Shown here: in pieces, positions 37,316 through 45,852 of the stretch
Position numbering within the stretch: the first letter of the stretch is position 1
Layout: each line of letters begins with the position of its first letter
From: Variovorax boronicumulans
GTDB taxonomy: Bacteria; Pseudomonadota; Gammaproteobacteria; Burkholderiales; Burkholderiaceae_C
Length of the DNA: 64,000 bases
Direction: 5' to 3'
NCBI RefSeq assembly: GCF_030812215.1
Contig: NZ_JAUSSG010000005.1
Location: 1-64,000 of the forward strand
Made by a program: the position numbers and the translations under genes
The notes under the pieces: model-generated
What the model was told of the DNA's origin: nothing
What the model saw: the letters and a program-made list of their open reading frames with translations, nothing else
Databases searched by the model: none

Positions 37316-37831
37316 ATGGCCAAGAGCAGTCAGAAATTCATCGCCCGCAACCGGGCGCCACGCGTGCAGATCGAATACGACGTCGAACTCTACGGCGCCG
37401 AGAAGAAGATCCAGCTGCCCTTCGTGATGGGCGTGCTGGCCGATCTGTCGGGCAAGCCGGTCGATCCGCTCGCGCCGGTGGCCGACCGCAAGTTCCTGGA
37501 GATCGACGTGGACAACTTCGACTCGCGCATGAAGGCCATGAAGCCGCGCGCCGCGTTCGCGGTGGAGAACTCGCTCACCGGCGAGGGCGAGCTCAAGGTG
37601 GAACTCACCTTCGAGAACATGGAAGATTTTTCGCCCGCGGCCGTCGCCAAGAAGGTCGGCGCGCTCAACAAGCTGCTCGAAGCACGCACGCAGCTGTCCA
37701 ACCTGGTGACCTACATGGACGGCAAGAACGGCGCCGAGGAACTGCTGGCCAAGGTGCTGGAAGACCCGGCCCTCCTGCAGTCGCTGGCGGCCACCGCCAA
37801 GCCCGACGACGCAGCCGCGCCGGCCGCCTGA
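37316..37831 (+). CDS. tssB: Type VI sheath small subunit TssB
   Basis: 171 residues, the VipA/TssB family: RVQIEYDVELYGAEKKIQLP, FVMGVLADLSG, FLEIDVDNFDSRMKAMKPR, and LKVELTFENMEDFSP. Forms the contractile sheath with TssC, encoded 43 bp downstream. Confidence 0.97.
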   Translation: MAKSSQKFIARNRAPRVQIEYDVELYGAEKKIQLPFVMGVLADLSGKPVDPLAPVADRKFLEIDVDNFDSRMKAMKPRAAFAVENSLTGEGELKVELTFENMEDFSPAAVAKKVGALNKLLEARTQLSNLVTYMDGKNGAEELLAKVLEDPALLQSLAATAKPDDAAAPAA

Positions 37832-37874
37832 ACACCCACACGCCCGACACACCGGTACACGAGGAGAAACCACC

Positions 37875-39368
37875 ATGGCCGAAGCACTCGAGCAGAGCGC
37901 ACTCAAGGACGTTGCCTATGCGGGCAGCGACTTTTCGTCGCTCCTTCAAAAGGAATTCAAGCCGCGCAGCGACGAAGCCAAGAGCGCCGTCGAAGCCGCG
38001 GTGCTCACGCTCGCGCAGCAGGCGCTGAGCAACAGCACCGTCATCGGCAAGGACGTGACCAAGTCGATCCAGGCCATGATCGCCGCGATCGACGCGAAGC
38101 TGACCGAGCAGGTCAACAAGATCATTCACCACCCCGACTACCAGAAGTTGGAGAGTGCGTGGCGCGGCCTGCACTACATGGTGAACAACACCGAGACCGA
38201 CGAGCACCTGAAGATCCGGGTGATGGACATCTCCAAGGCGGACCTCGCCAAGAGCCTGAAGAAGTTCAAGGGCGCGGCCTGGGACCAGAGCCCGATGTTC
38301 AAGAAGATCTACGAACAGGAATACGGCCAGTTCGGCGGCGAGCCCTTCGGCGCGCTGGTGGGCGACTATCACTTCGACCAGAGCCCGCCCGACGTCGAGC
38401 TGCTCGGCGAAATGTCCAAGATCGCAGCCTCGGCGCACGCGCCCTTCATCACCGGCGCGAGCCCCAACCTGATGCAGATGGAGTCGTGGCAGGAGCTCGC
38501 GAACCCGCGCGACCTGACCAAGATCTTCCTCACGCCCGAGTACGCCGGCTGGCGGTCGCTGCGCGATTCCGACGACGCCAAGTACCTGGGCCTGTGCATG
38601 CCGCGTTTCCTCGCGCGCACGCCCTACGGCGCCAACACCAACCCGGTGGAGGAGTTCGACTTCGAGGAAGACACCGCCGGCGCCGACCACAGCAAGTACG
38701 CCTGGGCCAATGCCGCGTATGCGATGGCGACCAACATCAACCGCTCGTACAAGCTCTACGGCTGGGGCTCGCGCATCCGCGGCATCGAGTCGGGCGGCGC
38801 GGTGGAGAACCTGCCGCTGCACACCTTCCCGAGCGACGACGGCGGCGTGGACCAGAAGTGCCCGACCGAGATCGCCATCAGCGACCGGCGCGAAGCCGAG
38901 CTCTCCAAGGCGGGCCTGCTCTCGCTCATCCACCGCAAGAACTCCGACTTCGCGGCCTTCATCGGCGCCCAGTCGCTGCACAAGCCGGCCGAGTACGACG
39001 ATCCGGACGCCACGGCCAACGCCAACCTCGCGGCGCGCCTGCCCTACCTCTTTGCCTGCAACCGCTTTGCGCACTATTTGAAGTGCATCGTGCGCGACAA
39101 GGTCGGCAGCTTCAAGGAGCGCGACGACATGCAGCGCTGGCTCAACAAATGGATCATGAATTACGTGGACGGCGACCCCGTCAACTCGTCCGAGGAAACC
39201 AAGGCCCGCAAGCCCTTGGCCGCGGCCGAGGTGGTGGTGGAAGAGGTCGAGGGCAACCCCGGCTACTACACCTCCAAGTTCTTCCTGCGCCCGCACTACC
39301 AGCTCGAAGGCCTCACGGTGTCGCTGCGGCTGGTGTCCAAGCTGCCCTCGGCCAAGGGCGGCAAGTAA
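37875..39368 (+). CDS. tssC: Type VI sheath large subunit TssC
   Basis: 497 residues, the VipB/TssC family: IIHHPDYQKLESAWRGLHYM, FGALVGDYHFDQSPPDVELL, FLTPEYAGWRSLRDSDDAKY, FLARTPYGANTNPVEEFDF and the C-terminal YTSKFFLRPHYQLEGLTVSL. Sheath subunit recognised by ClpV for recycling. Two hairpins follow its stop codon before hcp. Confidence 0.97.
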   Translation: MAEALEQSALKDVAYAGSDFSSLLQKEFKPRSDEAKSAVEAAVLTLAQQALSNSTVIGKDVTKSIQAMIAAIDAKLTEQVNKIIHHPDYQKLESAWRGLHYMVNNTETDEHLKIRVMDISKADLAKSLKKFKGAAWDQSPMFKKIYEQEYGQFGGEPFGALVGDYHFDQSPPDVELLGEMSKIAASAHAPFITGASPNLMQMESWQELANPRDLTKIFLTPEYAGWRSLRDSDDAKYLGLCMPRFLARTPYGANTNPVEEFDFEEDTAGADHSKYAWANAAYAMATNINRSYKLYGWGSRIRGIESGGAVENLPLHTFPSDDGGVDQKCPTEIAISDRREAELSKAGLLSLIHRKNSDFAAFIGAQSLHKPAEYDDPDATANANLAARLPYLFACNRFAHYLKCIVRDKVGSFKERDDMQRWLNKWIMNYVDGDPVNSSEETKARKPLAAAEVVVEEVEGNPGYYTSKFFLRPHYQLEGLTVSLRLVSKLPSAKGGK

Positions 39369-39412
39369 CGAAGGCATATGCCTTCGGAGGGCCTTTGAAA
39401 AAACGGCCCTCC
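39369..39412 (+). promoter_or_regulatory. Tandem hairpins between tssC and hcp
   Basis: A perfect 18-bp palindrome CGAAGGCATATGCCTTCG (39369-39386) begins right after the tssC stop, and abuts an 8-bp stem GGAGGGCC (39386-39393) / GGCCCTCC (39405-39412) with an 11-base A-rich loop. Neither is followed by a U-run. They could stop, stabilise or process the mRNA so that hcp is expressed separately and at a higher level. Confidence 0.6.
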
Positions 39413-39505
39413 ACTCGTTCTCCTGATAGCTCCCGGGCACCAACGCTTAGGCACCGCACGGAAGCCCTTTTTCTCTGACTCACACACAACTGAAAGGTAA
39501 GCATC

Positions 39506-39988
39506 ATGGCTGCAGACATGTTTTTGAAGCTCGAAGGCGTCGATGGCGAATCCAAGGACGATTCGCACAAGAAGGAAATCGACGTTCTCGCCTGGAGCTG
39601 GGGTGCCAGCCAGTCCGGCACCGGCCACGTGGGCGGCGGTTCGGGCGCCGGCAAGGTGAGCGTGCAGGACGTCTCGATCACCAAGTACGTCGACTCCGCC
39701 TCGCACCTGCTGCTCCTGGATTGCTGCAATGGCCAGCACATCAAGAAGGGCACGCTGGTGGTGCGCAAGGCCGGCGCCACGCCGCTCGAATACATCAAGC
39801 TCACGATGGAAGACATCCTGGTGAGCAGCATCCACACCGGCGGCAGCGGCGGCGAAGACCGCCTGACCGAGACCCTGACGCTGAACTTCTCGAAGTTCAA
39901 GTACGAGTACACGCCCCAGAAGGCCGACGGTTCCGGCGACGGCACCAAGGAAACGGGCTGGGACATCGCAGCCAACAAGAAGGTCTGA
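39506..39988 (+). CDS. hcp: Type VI tube protein Hcp
   Basis: 160 residues, the Hcp1 family (MAADMFLKLEGVDGESKDDS, IDVLAWSWGASQSGTGHVGG, KVSVQDVSITKYVDSASHLL, LTETLTLNFSKFKYEYTPQK). Secreted hexameric ring that forms the inner tube. AAAGGTAAGC lies before its start. Confidence 0.97.
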   Translation: MAADMFLKLEGVDGESKDDSHKKEIDVLAWSWGASQSGTGHVGGGSGAGKVSVQDVSITKYVDSASHLLLLDCCNGQHIKKGTLVVRKAGATPLEYIKLTMEDILVSSIHTGGSGGEDRLTETLTLNFSKFKYEYTPQKADGSGDGTKETGWDIAANKKV

Positions 39989-40206
39989 CACGGACCGCGG
40001 CGTCGAGCTTCCCCCGGCCTTCGCCGCCGGGTGCGAAGCCCGCCTCCAGGCAACGCCTGGCCACCGGGGCAAGGCCATGGCACACCGCCACGGCGCCCGA
40101 AACCCAACAAACAAACCCTCGACGGCATCGAGCCCATGCGCTCGGCACGGCGCCCGTGCGCCTGCCGGAGCGGCGATGGCTTCTGCCGTCAGACCAGGAG
40201 ACCGAG

Positions 40207-40659
40207 ATGATCGGATTCGAACTCAAAGCCCGGGGCACCTACGCCTTCAAGCAGACACGATCGGCGTGGACGGAAGGCAGCCTGATCGCGCTGAAGGCCG
40301 TGGCGCTCGCGGACAACTTCGCGAACAAGACCCAGCAGACCGCCCGGAACGGAACACTCACCCACATCGAGCAGCAGTTCAAGAAAATCGCCGATGCGCG
40401 GTTCGGCACGATCTGCTCCTTCGGCCTGGATTTCACCCTCTTCCTCGAGGGCGACATCAAGCTCAAGTACTTCTTCGACTCCACCAAGGATTCGAGCCAG
40501 ATCCAGAGCGAATTCCTCCATGCGCTGCGTGGGCAGACAGCCAAGCTCGGCGACCAGGTGGTGATCTACATGGCGCAGACCATCGAGGATTTCGTGACCA
40601 TGGCCTTCGACAGGACCGACGGGGAAGAGCTGATACTGCACATCAACGTCGACCTCTGA
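40207..40659 (+). CDS. Unknown protein of the type VI locus
   Basis: 150 residues, no recognised domain. Starts MIGFELKARGTYAFKQTRSA and contains FGTICSFGLDFTLFLEGDIK, LKYFFDSTKDSSQIQSEFLH and VIYMAQTIEDFVTMAFDRTD. It is soluble by sequence and acidic near its end. It has the length of TssE but none of the gp25-type features, so I do not call it TssE. The start is the ATG at 40207 after GACCGAGAG-like sequence; the frame is open further upstream without credible protein sequence. Position after hcp suggests an accessory, chaperone or adaptor role. Confidence 0.6.
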   Translation: MIGFELKARGTYAFKQTRSAWTEGSLIALKAVALADNFANKTQQTARNGTLTHIEQQFKKIADARFGTICSFGLDFTLFLEGDIKLKYFFDSTKDSSQIQSEFLHALRGQTAKLGDQVVIYMAQTIEDFVTMAFDRTDGEELILHINVDL

Positions 40660-40682
40660 GGCCAACGCCCATCGCGGCATCC

Positions 40683-40703
40683 GGCCGGCCCTGCTGGCCG
40701 GCC
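40683..40703. terminator. Hairpin between convergent genes
   Basis: GGCCGGCC-CTGCT-GGCCGGCC forms an 8-bp GC stem with a 5-base loop between the converging unknown gene and PP2C gene. The following CCCCTCCTC gives only a weak pyrimidine run, so strength as an intrinsic terminator is uncertain. Confidence 0.6.
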
Positions 40704-40708
40704 CCTCC

Positions 40709-41626
40709 TCATTCCTGGTTTCCGTCTTCCCTGCCCGCTCCGGCGCTGCCGGGCTGCGCGATCTCCTCGACCGGCAGCAGGCGCGTCGCGTCGTCCTCTT
40801 CCCCGGGAATCACCCACAGCGTGAGCGCGGTGTAGTTGTCGTGGCCCGGCTTGGCGCGTGCCTTGATCTGCGCATCGAGCTGCTCGGTCCATTGGCTGGG
40901 CGTGCGCGAGGCATGCAGCGTGTCGACCAGGCACTCGTCGCCCAGCGGCTCCCACACGCCGTCGCTGCACAGGAGCAGCACGTCGCCAGACACAAGGCGC
41001 ATGCGGTCGGACACCGTGATGTCGGGCGCCTCCTCGATCGAGCCCAGCGCCGACAGCAGCATGTTGCGCTGCGGATGCAGGCGCGCGCCCTCCTCGTCGA
41101 GCATGCCGCCGGCCACCATCTGCTGCACCAGGCTGTGGTCGGTGGTGCGCGCCACGATGGCGCCGCCGCGAAAGAGGTACGCGCGGCTGTCGCCGCTGTG
41201 CACCCAGGCGAGCGCCTGGTTCTCGAGATCGATCGCCGCGAAGACGATGGTGGAGCGCATGCCCGCGAGCTTGCCGCCTTCGGCCTGGCGCGCCACCACG
41301 TCGCGGTTGGCCTGCTCGACCAGCGTGCGCAGGGTGATCTCGTCCAGCCCCGGCGCCGCCGAGAAACCGCCCAGCACGCTGCTGCGCGCCGTGGCCGCCG
41401 CCACATCCCCGCCGCCATGACCGCCCGCGCCGTCCGCCACCAGGCAGGCGACGTAGCGCTCGTCATGCCAGTGGCCATGGACGTCTTCGTTGTAGTTGCG
41501 GCCGCCCTGTCGGGACAACGTGACGATTTCGATTTCCAAGCGGGGTGCCTCGCGATGGCTGGTGTTGTTGTGGTGGCTTCGACCGAGGTCGTCGTTGTTC
41601 TTGTGCTTTTGTTCTTCACTGTCCAT
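40709..41626 (-). CDS. PP2C-type protein phosphatase of the type VI locus
   Basis: 305 residues. PP2C metal-binding motifs RNYNEDVHG (first Asp), LVADGAGGHGGGDVAA, SGDSRAYLFRGGAIVARTTD, LLLCSDGVWEPLGDE and the C-terminal GHDNYTALTL are all present. In other type VI systems PppA reverses PpkA phosphorylation of Fha. It overlaps the Fha gene by 11 bp. No kinase gene is visible in the window. The first 25 residues are a hydrophilic extension. Confidence 0.93.
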   Translation of the reverse strand: MDSEEQKHKNNDDLGRSHHNNTSHREAPRLEIEIVTLSRQGGRNYNEDVHGHWHDERYVACLVADGAGGHGGGDVAAATARSSVLGGFSAAPGLDEITLRTLVEQANRDVVARQAEGGKLAGMRSTIVFAAIDLENQALAWVHSGDSRAYLFRGGAIVARTTDHSLVQQMVAGGMLDEEGARLHPQRNMLLSALGSIEEAPDITVSDRMRLVSGDVLLLCSDGVWEPLGDECLVDTLHASRTPSQWTEQLDAQIKARAKPGHDNYTALTLWVIPGEEDDATRLLPVEEIAQPGSAGAGREDGNQE

Positions 41627-43349
41627 CGGACTTCAGGCGCGCCATCTGCTCTTCGTAGGCTTCCAGGAACGCCTTGCCGAAGAGGTTGTGGAAATCGTCT
41701 TCCGCCTCGCTCGCGATGCCGCCGTAGAGCGCCACGAACTGGTCCCAGAGCTTGGCCTTGCGGTTGGCCGCGAAGATGGCGTCGAGCGCCGACTTCGCGC
41801 TGATCTTCTTCTCGAGCTCCTCGGGCTCGAAGCGCGCGATGACATGCGCGAGCGCCGCGCGCATGCCCACCATCACGCCGAACTGGTGGGCGCGCAGGTC
41901 GTTGAAGGCATCGCGCATCGCGGCCTCCGGTGGCATGAAGCCGCGCACGCCGGGGCCGAGCAGGTGCGCGAGCGCCACTTCCACTGTGGGAGAGAACTTC
42001 AAGGGGTTGTTGGCCTGCGCCGCGATCATCGTGACCTCGGCGCGCACCTCGCGCTTGAACTCCTGGCGCGTGAGCAAGAGTTGCAGCGTGCCCTCGGTGG
42101 CGCTGCGCAGCATCGAGCCGATGCGCTCCATGAGGCCGGGCGTGAGCATCTCGGGCGGCTGGTGGGTGCTGGCGAGGCCGCGGAGGAACGCGGCGAGCAG
42201 TTCGTCGTCGGAGGCCGTGCGTTCGGCGCGGGGCGCGGCCGGTGCGCGGACCGGTGGCGGAGGTGGTGGTGGCGCCGGCAGAGGTGGCAGCGACTCCAGC
42301 GGCCTGCTGCCCAGCTCGGGGCCGCTGATGCGGATCGGCTGGCCCGTCATGTCATCGAACTGCGGCAGCACCTCTGCTGCGGGTGCGGCGGACATCGGCG
42401 GAGGCGCCGGTGGTGGAGGCAGTGGCGGAGGAGGAGGTGGTGGTGGCGGTGGCGTCACCGCCTTCGGCGGCGTGAAGCCGAACTGGTCGATCGGCAAATG
42501 GTCGGAGCGCGGCGTCGGCGTGGACGGTGCGGCGCTCTGCAATGCGGCGAGCGGGTCGGCGGACGACGCCGTGTTCGGCTGCAGCAGCGGATCAGCCAGC
42601 GGCGACAGCGCGAGCGGATCGCCGCCGATGCCGCCGCCGCTGTTCATGCCGCCGAACAGCTCGTCGATGCCCGATGCCTTGCCGTGCGCGGGCGGCGCGC
42701 CGAGGTCCGAGAAATCGTCGAGCGCGCCGATGCCTGCAGCGGGTGCGGAGCTTGGCGTGGGTCCGAGCAGGTTGGCGAACGGATCGACCTCGGCGGCCTG
42801 CGCATTGCGCGAGCCCGTAGACATCGGGTCGGGAAAGAGCAGCGAATCGGCGCTGGCGGGTGCGGCGGCCCTGGCCGCACCGGACGCGGCGGGTGCCGAC
42901 GCAGGCGCAGGTGCCGGCGGCGAGCCGAGTCCGGCGAGCAGATCCGCGAAAGGATCGTCGCCCGAGGCGCCCGCCGGCGCGGCGGCCGGCGCCGACATGA
43001 TGGTGTTGGGAATGGCCAGCGAGGGCGCTGCCGCAGCGGCCGTCGCGCGCACGCTGAGCTCGAAGCTGCCGACGACCAGCCGCGTGCCGTCGGCGAGCGG
43101 CGCCTCCTTGCCCGAGCCCAGCGACACGCCGTTGCACTGCATCGGGTTGCTGCCGCGGTCGATCACGAAGTACTGGCCGTCGCGGCACAGCACCTGGGCA
43201 TGCACGCGCGAGACCGTGCGGTCGGGGTCGTCGAGCACCAGCGTGTTGGTGTCGGCCCGGCCGATGGTGCCCCCGTTGGGCCCGAAGTCGGCGGCGATGG
43301 GCTGCCCCGCCGGAGCACCTTGCCGGGTGATGACAGCGATATGGATCAT
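41616..43349 (-). CDS. Type VI Fha-domain protein (TagH type)
   Basis: 577 residues. The N-terminal forkhead-associated domain, residues about 10-95 (FGPNGGTIGRADTNTLVLDD, RTVSRVHAQVLCRDGQYFVI), binds phosphothreonine. A long Ala/Pro-rich linker follows, with runs of up to ten prolines near 290-310 and 370-385. The C-terminal 200 residues (ELLAAFLRGLA, FKREVRAEVTMIAAQANNPL, ARFEPEELEKKISAKSALDA) are the TagH family domain. It promotes assembly or firing after phosphorylation. The proline runs are unusual in length. Confidence 0.92.
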   Translation of the reverse strand: MIHIAVITRQGAPAGQPIAADFGPNGGTIGRADTNTLVLDDPDRTVSRVHAQVLCRDGQYFVIDRGSNPMQCNGVSLGSGKEAPLADGTRLVVGSFELSVRATAAAAAPSLAIPNTIMSAPAAAPAGASGDDPFADLLAGLGSPPAPAPASAPAASGAARAAAPASADSLLFPDPMSTGSRNAQAAEVDPFANLLGPTPSSAPAAGIGALDDFSDLGAPPAHGKASGIDELFGGMNSGGGIGGDPLALSPLADPLLQPNTASSADPLAALQSAAPSTPTPRSDHLPIDQFGFTPPKAVTPPPPPPPPPPLPPPPAPPPMSAAPAAEVLPQFDDMTGQPIRISGPELGSRPLESLPPLPAPPPPPPPVRAPAAPRAERTASDDELLAAFLRGLASTHQPPEMLTPGLMERIGSMLRSATEGTLQLLLTRQEFKREVRAEVTMIAAQANNPLKFSPTVEVALAHLLGPGVRGFMPPEAAMRDAFNDLRAHQFGVMVGMRAALAHVIARFEPEELEKKISAKSALDAIFAANRKAKLWDQFVALYGGIASEAEDDFHNLFGKAFLEAYEEQMARLKSDGQ

Positions 43350-43483
43350 GAATCGGCCCCCGAGGCTCTAGGCCCTTTATGCCCATCTGTGTCCTTGCGC
43401 GCCCGAACAAGACGGCCACGCGCGCACGGGCGAAAAAACTCAGAAGGAGTATTCATTCCGTGGGGCACGTTGGCAATCTCGCC
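43350..43483. other. Gap between small membrane gene and Fha gene
   Basis: The 134-bp gap in the minus-strand run could hold a promoter for the Fha-PP2C pair, but no convincing element is visible. Confidence 0.3.
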
Positions 43484-43654
43484 TTAAGAGGTATGCCATT
43501 GCAGCCAGGCGGAGGCAGCGGTGAAGATGAGGGCGATGAGGAGCCAGGTGCGGGTGGCCGGATCGCGCATACCGCGCGCCCCCTTTGCCCAACGCCACCC
43601 GGCCATCGCCAGGAAGACGGCGGCGAATGCGGCCAGGATGTATTTCGCCGTCAT
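43484..43654 (-). CDS. Small two-helix membrane protein
   Basis: 56 residues, coupled by ATGA to the HEAT-type gene. Two transmembrane segments, MTAKYILAAFAAVFLAMAGW and a second TWLLIALIFTAASAWLQW near the C terminus, are separated by a short positively charged loop (RWAKGARGMRDPATR). No known family. It could be an inner-membrane anchor of the type VI accessory proteins or a membrane immunity protein. Confidence 0.7.
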   Translation of the reverse strand: MTAKYILAAFAAVFLAMAGWRWAKGARGMRDPATRTWLLIALIFTAASAWLQWHTS

Positions 43655-44934
43655 GCGACATCCGGGGCGCTCGCTTCGAGCCAGCGTTGCTGGCGCCACG
43701 CGGGCGCATCGATCGGGAAGAGCGGCGTTCCGGGCTGCAGCAGGCACACATATTCCGACGCCGCACGGCGCTGGCGCTGGCAGCCGTCCTTGCGCACCTG
43801 CAGGCAACGCGCCCAGGACAGCGGTGCGCCCATGAAGCAGCGTGCGCCCGGCTCGAAGCTGTGCGCATTGGCCGACCACCACGCGCCGATCCTTTGCGCA
43901 TCGGGCCAGGGCAGGCCGTCGTCCTCGTCCATCGCGACGTCGGCGTCCACGGGGTCGTCCGTCGGCCCCGTCTCCAGGCCCTCGGCGGGTTTGCGGTACA
44001 GGTCGAGCATCTCCAGGTCGAGGCCGGTGATCAGGCTGAAGGACTCTCCCGCCAGCCGCGACAGCGCCGGGTCTTCCATCCGGTCGATCAGCAGCGGCAC
44101 GAACCGGGGGTCGCCGCTCGCGCCCAGTCCGCGGATCAGCATGCGCGCGTCCGTCTGTGCCTCGAAGAGCGCCTTCAGCAGGGGTACCGCTTGCTCCGGC
44201 GTCGTCAGCTTCAAGAACAGGTCGATCGCGGGCATGCGGTGCGTTCCCGCTTCGTGCGCCATGCGATGAAGCGCATGGGCCGCCGCATGGCGGTCGCCGA
44301 GCAGCACAGCCGAGCGCACGGCCTGGAAGCGGCAATCCGCATTCGCATCGCCCAGCGCGCGGAGGCACGCGTCCAGCAGATCGCGCCGCCCGCATTCGCC
44401 GGCGGTGCGCAGGCCCTGCGCGCGCAGTGTCGGGTCAGGGTCGCCGAGTGCGTCCGTCAATACCGCGCCGGGGTCGACCCGGTGGGCATCGCAGGCCGCG
44501 ATGCCCACCATCCGCCGGAATGCGTTGTTCGAGTCCAGCAGCTCGCGGGTGATATCCCGCAGCGATGCGGCGGCGACCCACCCGAAGGCCGACAGCACCC
44601 CCGGCCTGCATTCGGGCAAGGCCTGCGCCAGCGCGAGGACCTTGTCGAGACAGGGCTCGTCGCGGCTGTCGAGTGCCAGCGCCGTGGCGACGAAGACTTC
44701 CCCGACGCCGGGCCGCGCCAGAGCGGTCGCGCACAGGTGCGCGCCGTATTCACCCGCCACGGCCAGCCCGTCCAGGTGCGCGGCCAATCGGTCGTCGAGC
44801 CGGCGCAGGTGATGCAGCCTCACGTGCGGCGCATCGACCATCCGCATGCGAACGTTGCAGAGCACCGCGCCCTCTTCCACATGCTGCGCGACGACCTTTG
44901 CAACGGGCCGGTTCAATGCAAGATCGACTGTCAT
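43651..44934 (-). CDS. HEAT-repeat-like protein (TIGR02270 type)
   Basis: 427 residues of alpha-helical repeats, e.g. RRMVGIAACDAHRVDPGAVL, LGDPDPTLRAQGLRTAGECG, GDANADCRFQAVRSAVLLGD and LIRGLGASGDPRFVPLLIDR, matching the type VI-associated TIGR02270 family. Function unknown, likely a protein-protein adaptor. Start at 44934 (MTVDLALNRPVAKVV); the upstream extension overlaps the previous gene and is not convincing. It follows the propeller-like gene by 19 bp. Confidence 0.82.
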   Translation of the reverse strand: MTVDLALNRPVAKVVAQHVEEGAVLCNVRMRMVDAPHVRLHHLRRLDDRLAAHLDGLAVAGEYGAHLCATALARPGVGEVFVATALALDSRDEPCLDKVLALAQALPECRPGVLSAFGWVAAASLRDITRELLDSNNAFRRMVGIAACDAHRVDPGAVLTDALGDPDPTLRAQGLRTAGECGRRDLLDACLRALGDANADCRFQAVRSAVLLGDRHAAAHALHRMAHEAGTHRMPAIDLFLKLTTPEQAVPLLKALFEAQTDARMLIRGLGASGDPRFVPLLIDRMEDPALSRLAGESFSLITGLDLEMLDLYRKPAEGLETGPTDDPVDADVAMDEDDGLPWPDAQRIGAWWSANAHSFEPGARCFMGAPLSWARCLQVRKDGCQRQRRAASEYVCLLQPGTPLFPIDAPAWRQQRWLEASAPDVA

Positions 44935-44953
44935 GGCACCTGCACCCGGCCGT

Positions 44954-45838
44954 TCATTCCCAGCGGCGCCACGCGGCACCGTCGAAAGAGAAGATGTTCT
45001 GCTGGCCAATGGACCACAGCACGCCTTCCGCATCGGTGAGCTTGTAGCAACTGTCGGGCGCATCGCGCCCGAAATCGACCGCCACCAGTGCGTCGTCCTG
45101 CAGCACGTACAGGGCGCTCATGCTCGCCACATAGAGCCGGTCCATGAACCAGCGCACGTCCCAGAAGTCGTCGATCAGCCCCTCGGTTTCAAGCACCTCC
45201 CAGTCCTGCCCCCGGCCGCGCAGCAGGGTCCCGGATTGGCCGCAGGCATAGACGTGCCCGTCGCCGGCGCAGCAGATGCCCGAGAGCACGACGTTCACGG
45301 GGCTCTCGCATCGCGTCCAGGCGCTGCCTTGCCAATGCCACACCTCGCCCTCCCACCCCGCGGCATAGAGGTCGTTCGCGTCGAACCCGTCGATGGCCTC
45401 GAATCCCGCGACGTCGTCGTCCCCCTCGACGCCCGGTGCGTGCATGGCGCTCCACTGTCCCTCGCGAGCGCGCCTGAAGACTTCGCGGTTCATGCCGGCG
45501 GCATAGGCATGACCCTCGATGCAGGCGCAGGCGCGCAGGTCGAAGGCGTCGCGGATCCTCTCGCTTCCCTCGTTCCCGCCCACATAGGTGAAGACCGCGC
45601 CTTCGCCAGAGACGACGACGAGCTTTTCGCTGGGCAGCTTCGCGACGCACATTCCCGCCGCGCGCCATGGCAGGTCCTTCACATTGGCGACCTCGCCTTC
45701 GTCCACGCTGCCGAGCCGCGTGTGCGCAACCGCCTTCTTCTGCAGCTTCTTGTCCTGCAGCGCGAGATAGACAAGATCCTTGAAGCGCGCCGCGCCGCGG
45801 GATATCAGGTTTTCCTTGGACAGGCCCAGTCGTGCCAT
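44954..45838 (-). CDS. Beta-propeller-like protein, candidate immunity or accessory factor
   Basis: 294 residues. Repeated short motifs of a small propeller are seen: MCVAKLPSEKLVVVSGEGAV, DLYAAGWEGEVWHWQGSAWT, CCAGDGHVYACGQSGTLLRG, DVRWFMDRLYVASMSALYVL and GVLWSIGQQNIFSFDGAAWR, each with a Trp/Tyr and a turn. It starts 14 bp after the DUF4150-nuclease gene, the place where an immunity gene is normally found, but propeller immunity proteins are not common, so the role is open. Confidence 0.65.
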   Translation of the reverse strand: MARLGLSKENLISRGAARFKDLVYLALQDKKLQKKAVAHTRLGSVDEGEVANVKDLPWRAAGMCVAKLPSEKLVVVSGEGAVFTYVGGNEGSERIRDAFDLRACACIEGHAYAAGMNREVFRRAREGQWSAMHAPGVEGDDDVAGFEAIDGFDANDLYAAGWEGEVWHWQGSAWTRCESPVNVVLSGICCAGDGHVYACGQSGTLLRGRGQDWEVLETEGLIDDFWDVRWFMDRLYVASMSALYVLQDDALVAVDFGRDAPDSCYKLTDAEGVLWSIGQQNIFSFDGAAWRRWE

Positions 45839-45852
45839 GGCGTGTGTTCCTT

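Noticed and set aside
37665-39443. 592-codon minus-strand frame opposite tssC
   Set aside because: Shadow of the well supported tssC; composition is unlike real proteins and no motif is seen.
40207-40659. TssE assignment
   Set aside because: Size and place fit, but the gp25-like motifs of TssE are missing, so it is left as unknown.
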